A DNA stretch of 5,297 nt, from the NCBI GenBank assembly GCA_026986885.1, contig JALSNT010000045.1, positions 1 to 5,297 of the forward strand. The letters run 5' to 3'. The position numbers were made by a program, and so were the translations under genes. This DNA comes from Desulfobulbaceae bacterium. Lineage in GTDB: Bacteria; Desulfobacterota; Desulfobulbia; Desulfobulbales; Desulfobulbaceae. This document shows positions 4,984 to 5,297 of this stretch, in pieces (positions within the stretch are counted from its first letter, which is position 1; the number at the start of each line of letters is the position of its first letter). The notes under the pieces were generated by a model that was not told the DNA's origin, did not search any database, and was given only the letters and a program-made list of their open reading frames with translations.

Positions 4984-5297
4984 TCACAAGGAGGCGCTGT
5001 ACTCATGAACGTAATCCACGGCAATTTTTACCTGGTCGGGAGAAGTTTGCGGAACAATACCATGGCCGAGGTTAAAAATATGGCCCTTTGCCGTGCGGGC
5101 ATCGTCAAGGAGTTGTCGAATACGTTTTTTAAGTTCCGGCTCCGGCAGAAACAGGGCAATGGGGTCCAGGTTGCCCTGCACCGCATGTCTGCCCACCCGG
5201 GCTATGGCATCTTTGATATTGATGCGCCAGTCAAGGCCCAGGACATCGGCACCCGCAGTTATGGTATGTTCAATCAGGGTTGAACCGTTGTTGGCAA
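4984..5297 (-). CDS. hemE: Uroporphyrinogen decarboxylase (partial, N-terminus off the right edge)
   Basis: Only the last 103 codons are present; the full enzyme is about 340-355 residues. HemE removes four carboxyl groups from uroporphyrinogen III to give coproporphyrinogen III in haem and tetrapyrrole synthesis, in the cytoplasm. Visible in order: the strand ending GADVLGLDW (15-23 of the visible part), a helix IKDAIARVG, the signature QGNLDP (40-45), and FNLGHGI (74-80), whose histidine corresponds to the conserved active-site-cleft His (His339 in the human enzyme), then the terminal helix with VDYVHEYS. The substrate-binding Arg and Asp residues of the N-terminal half lie outside the window. 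It is the first visible gene of the operon continuing into the HD, PAS and metallo-hydrolase genes; its promoter is outside the window. Confidence 0.95.
   Translation of the reverse strand, partial: ANNGSTLIEHTITAGADVLGLDWRINIKDAIARVGRHAVQGNLDPIALFLPEPELKKRIRQLLDDARTAKGHIFNLGHGIVPQTSPDQVKIAVDYVHEYSASL

Noticed and set aside
4759..5283. Plus-strand 174-codon frame opposite the HD gene and hemE
   Set aside because: The opposite strand has clear HD ligands and HemE signatures in frame, and this frame shows no family features.

Overview
The window looks like chromosomal DNA from a Gram-negative bacterium. It holds an outer-membrane TolC-family exporter and bacterial hemE. The gene style (HD and PAS proteins behind hemE, two metallo-beta-lactamase-fold nucleases, AAATTCGAT-type intergenic repeats) reminds me of Desulfobacterota, but that is an impression and not a placement. 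All five complete or partial genes I can support, plus the one running off the left edge, lie on the minus strand, so transcription runs from high to low coordinates.

Right to left: (1) the C-terminal 103 codons of hemE (uroporphyrinogen decarboxylase) enter from the right edge. (2) Packed tightly behind it are an HD-domain phosphohydrolase, a single-domain PAS protein and an RNase Z-like metallo-hydrolase. The gaps are 7 nt, a 10-nt overlap and 5 nt, so hemE-HD-PAS-MBL is almost certainly one operon. (3) Next come 386 bases without a convincing gene (2865-3250), full of stem-loops and repeat fragments. (4) Then a full-length beta-CASP metallo-beta-lactamase RNase of the CPSF/TTHA0252 type (462 aa). 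(5) Then a second gene-poor stretch of 497 bases (979-1475). (6) Finally the N-terminal 326 residues of a TolC-family outer-membrane efflux protein run off the left edge.

The most unusual structure is in the two intergenic stretches flanking the beta-CASP gene. They share several sequence pieces in rearranged order and orientation: a 20-nt exact direct repeat, an 11-nt exact repeat, a diverged AAATTCGAT block, and a roughly 27-29-nt motif present three times, once inverted and once as the two arms of a large fold-back. Several strong hairpins add to this, including an 11-bp perfect stem with an AGA triloop. This looks like a family of small non-coding palindromic repeats (REP- or MITE-like) decorating both sides of one gene.

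Functionally, the hemE operon couples tetrapyrrole synthesis to a possible sensing unit (PAS), an HD hydrolase and a metallo-hydrolase. The beta-CASP enzyme next door would act in RNA processing. No tRNA, rRNA, CRISPR array or intact transposase is visible, and I could not identify convincing promoters.
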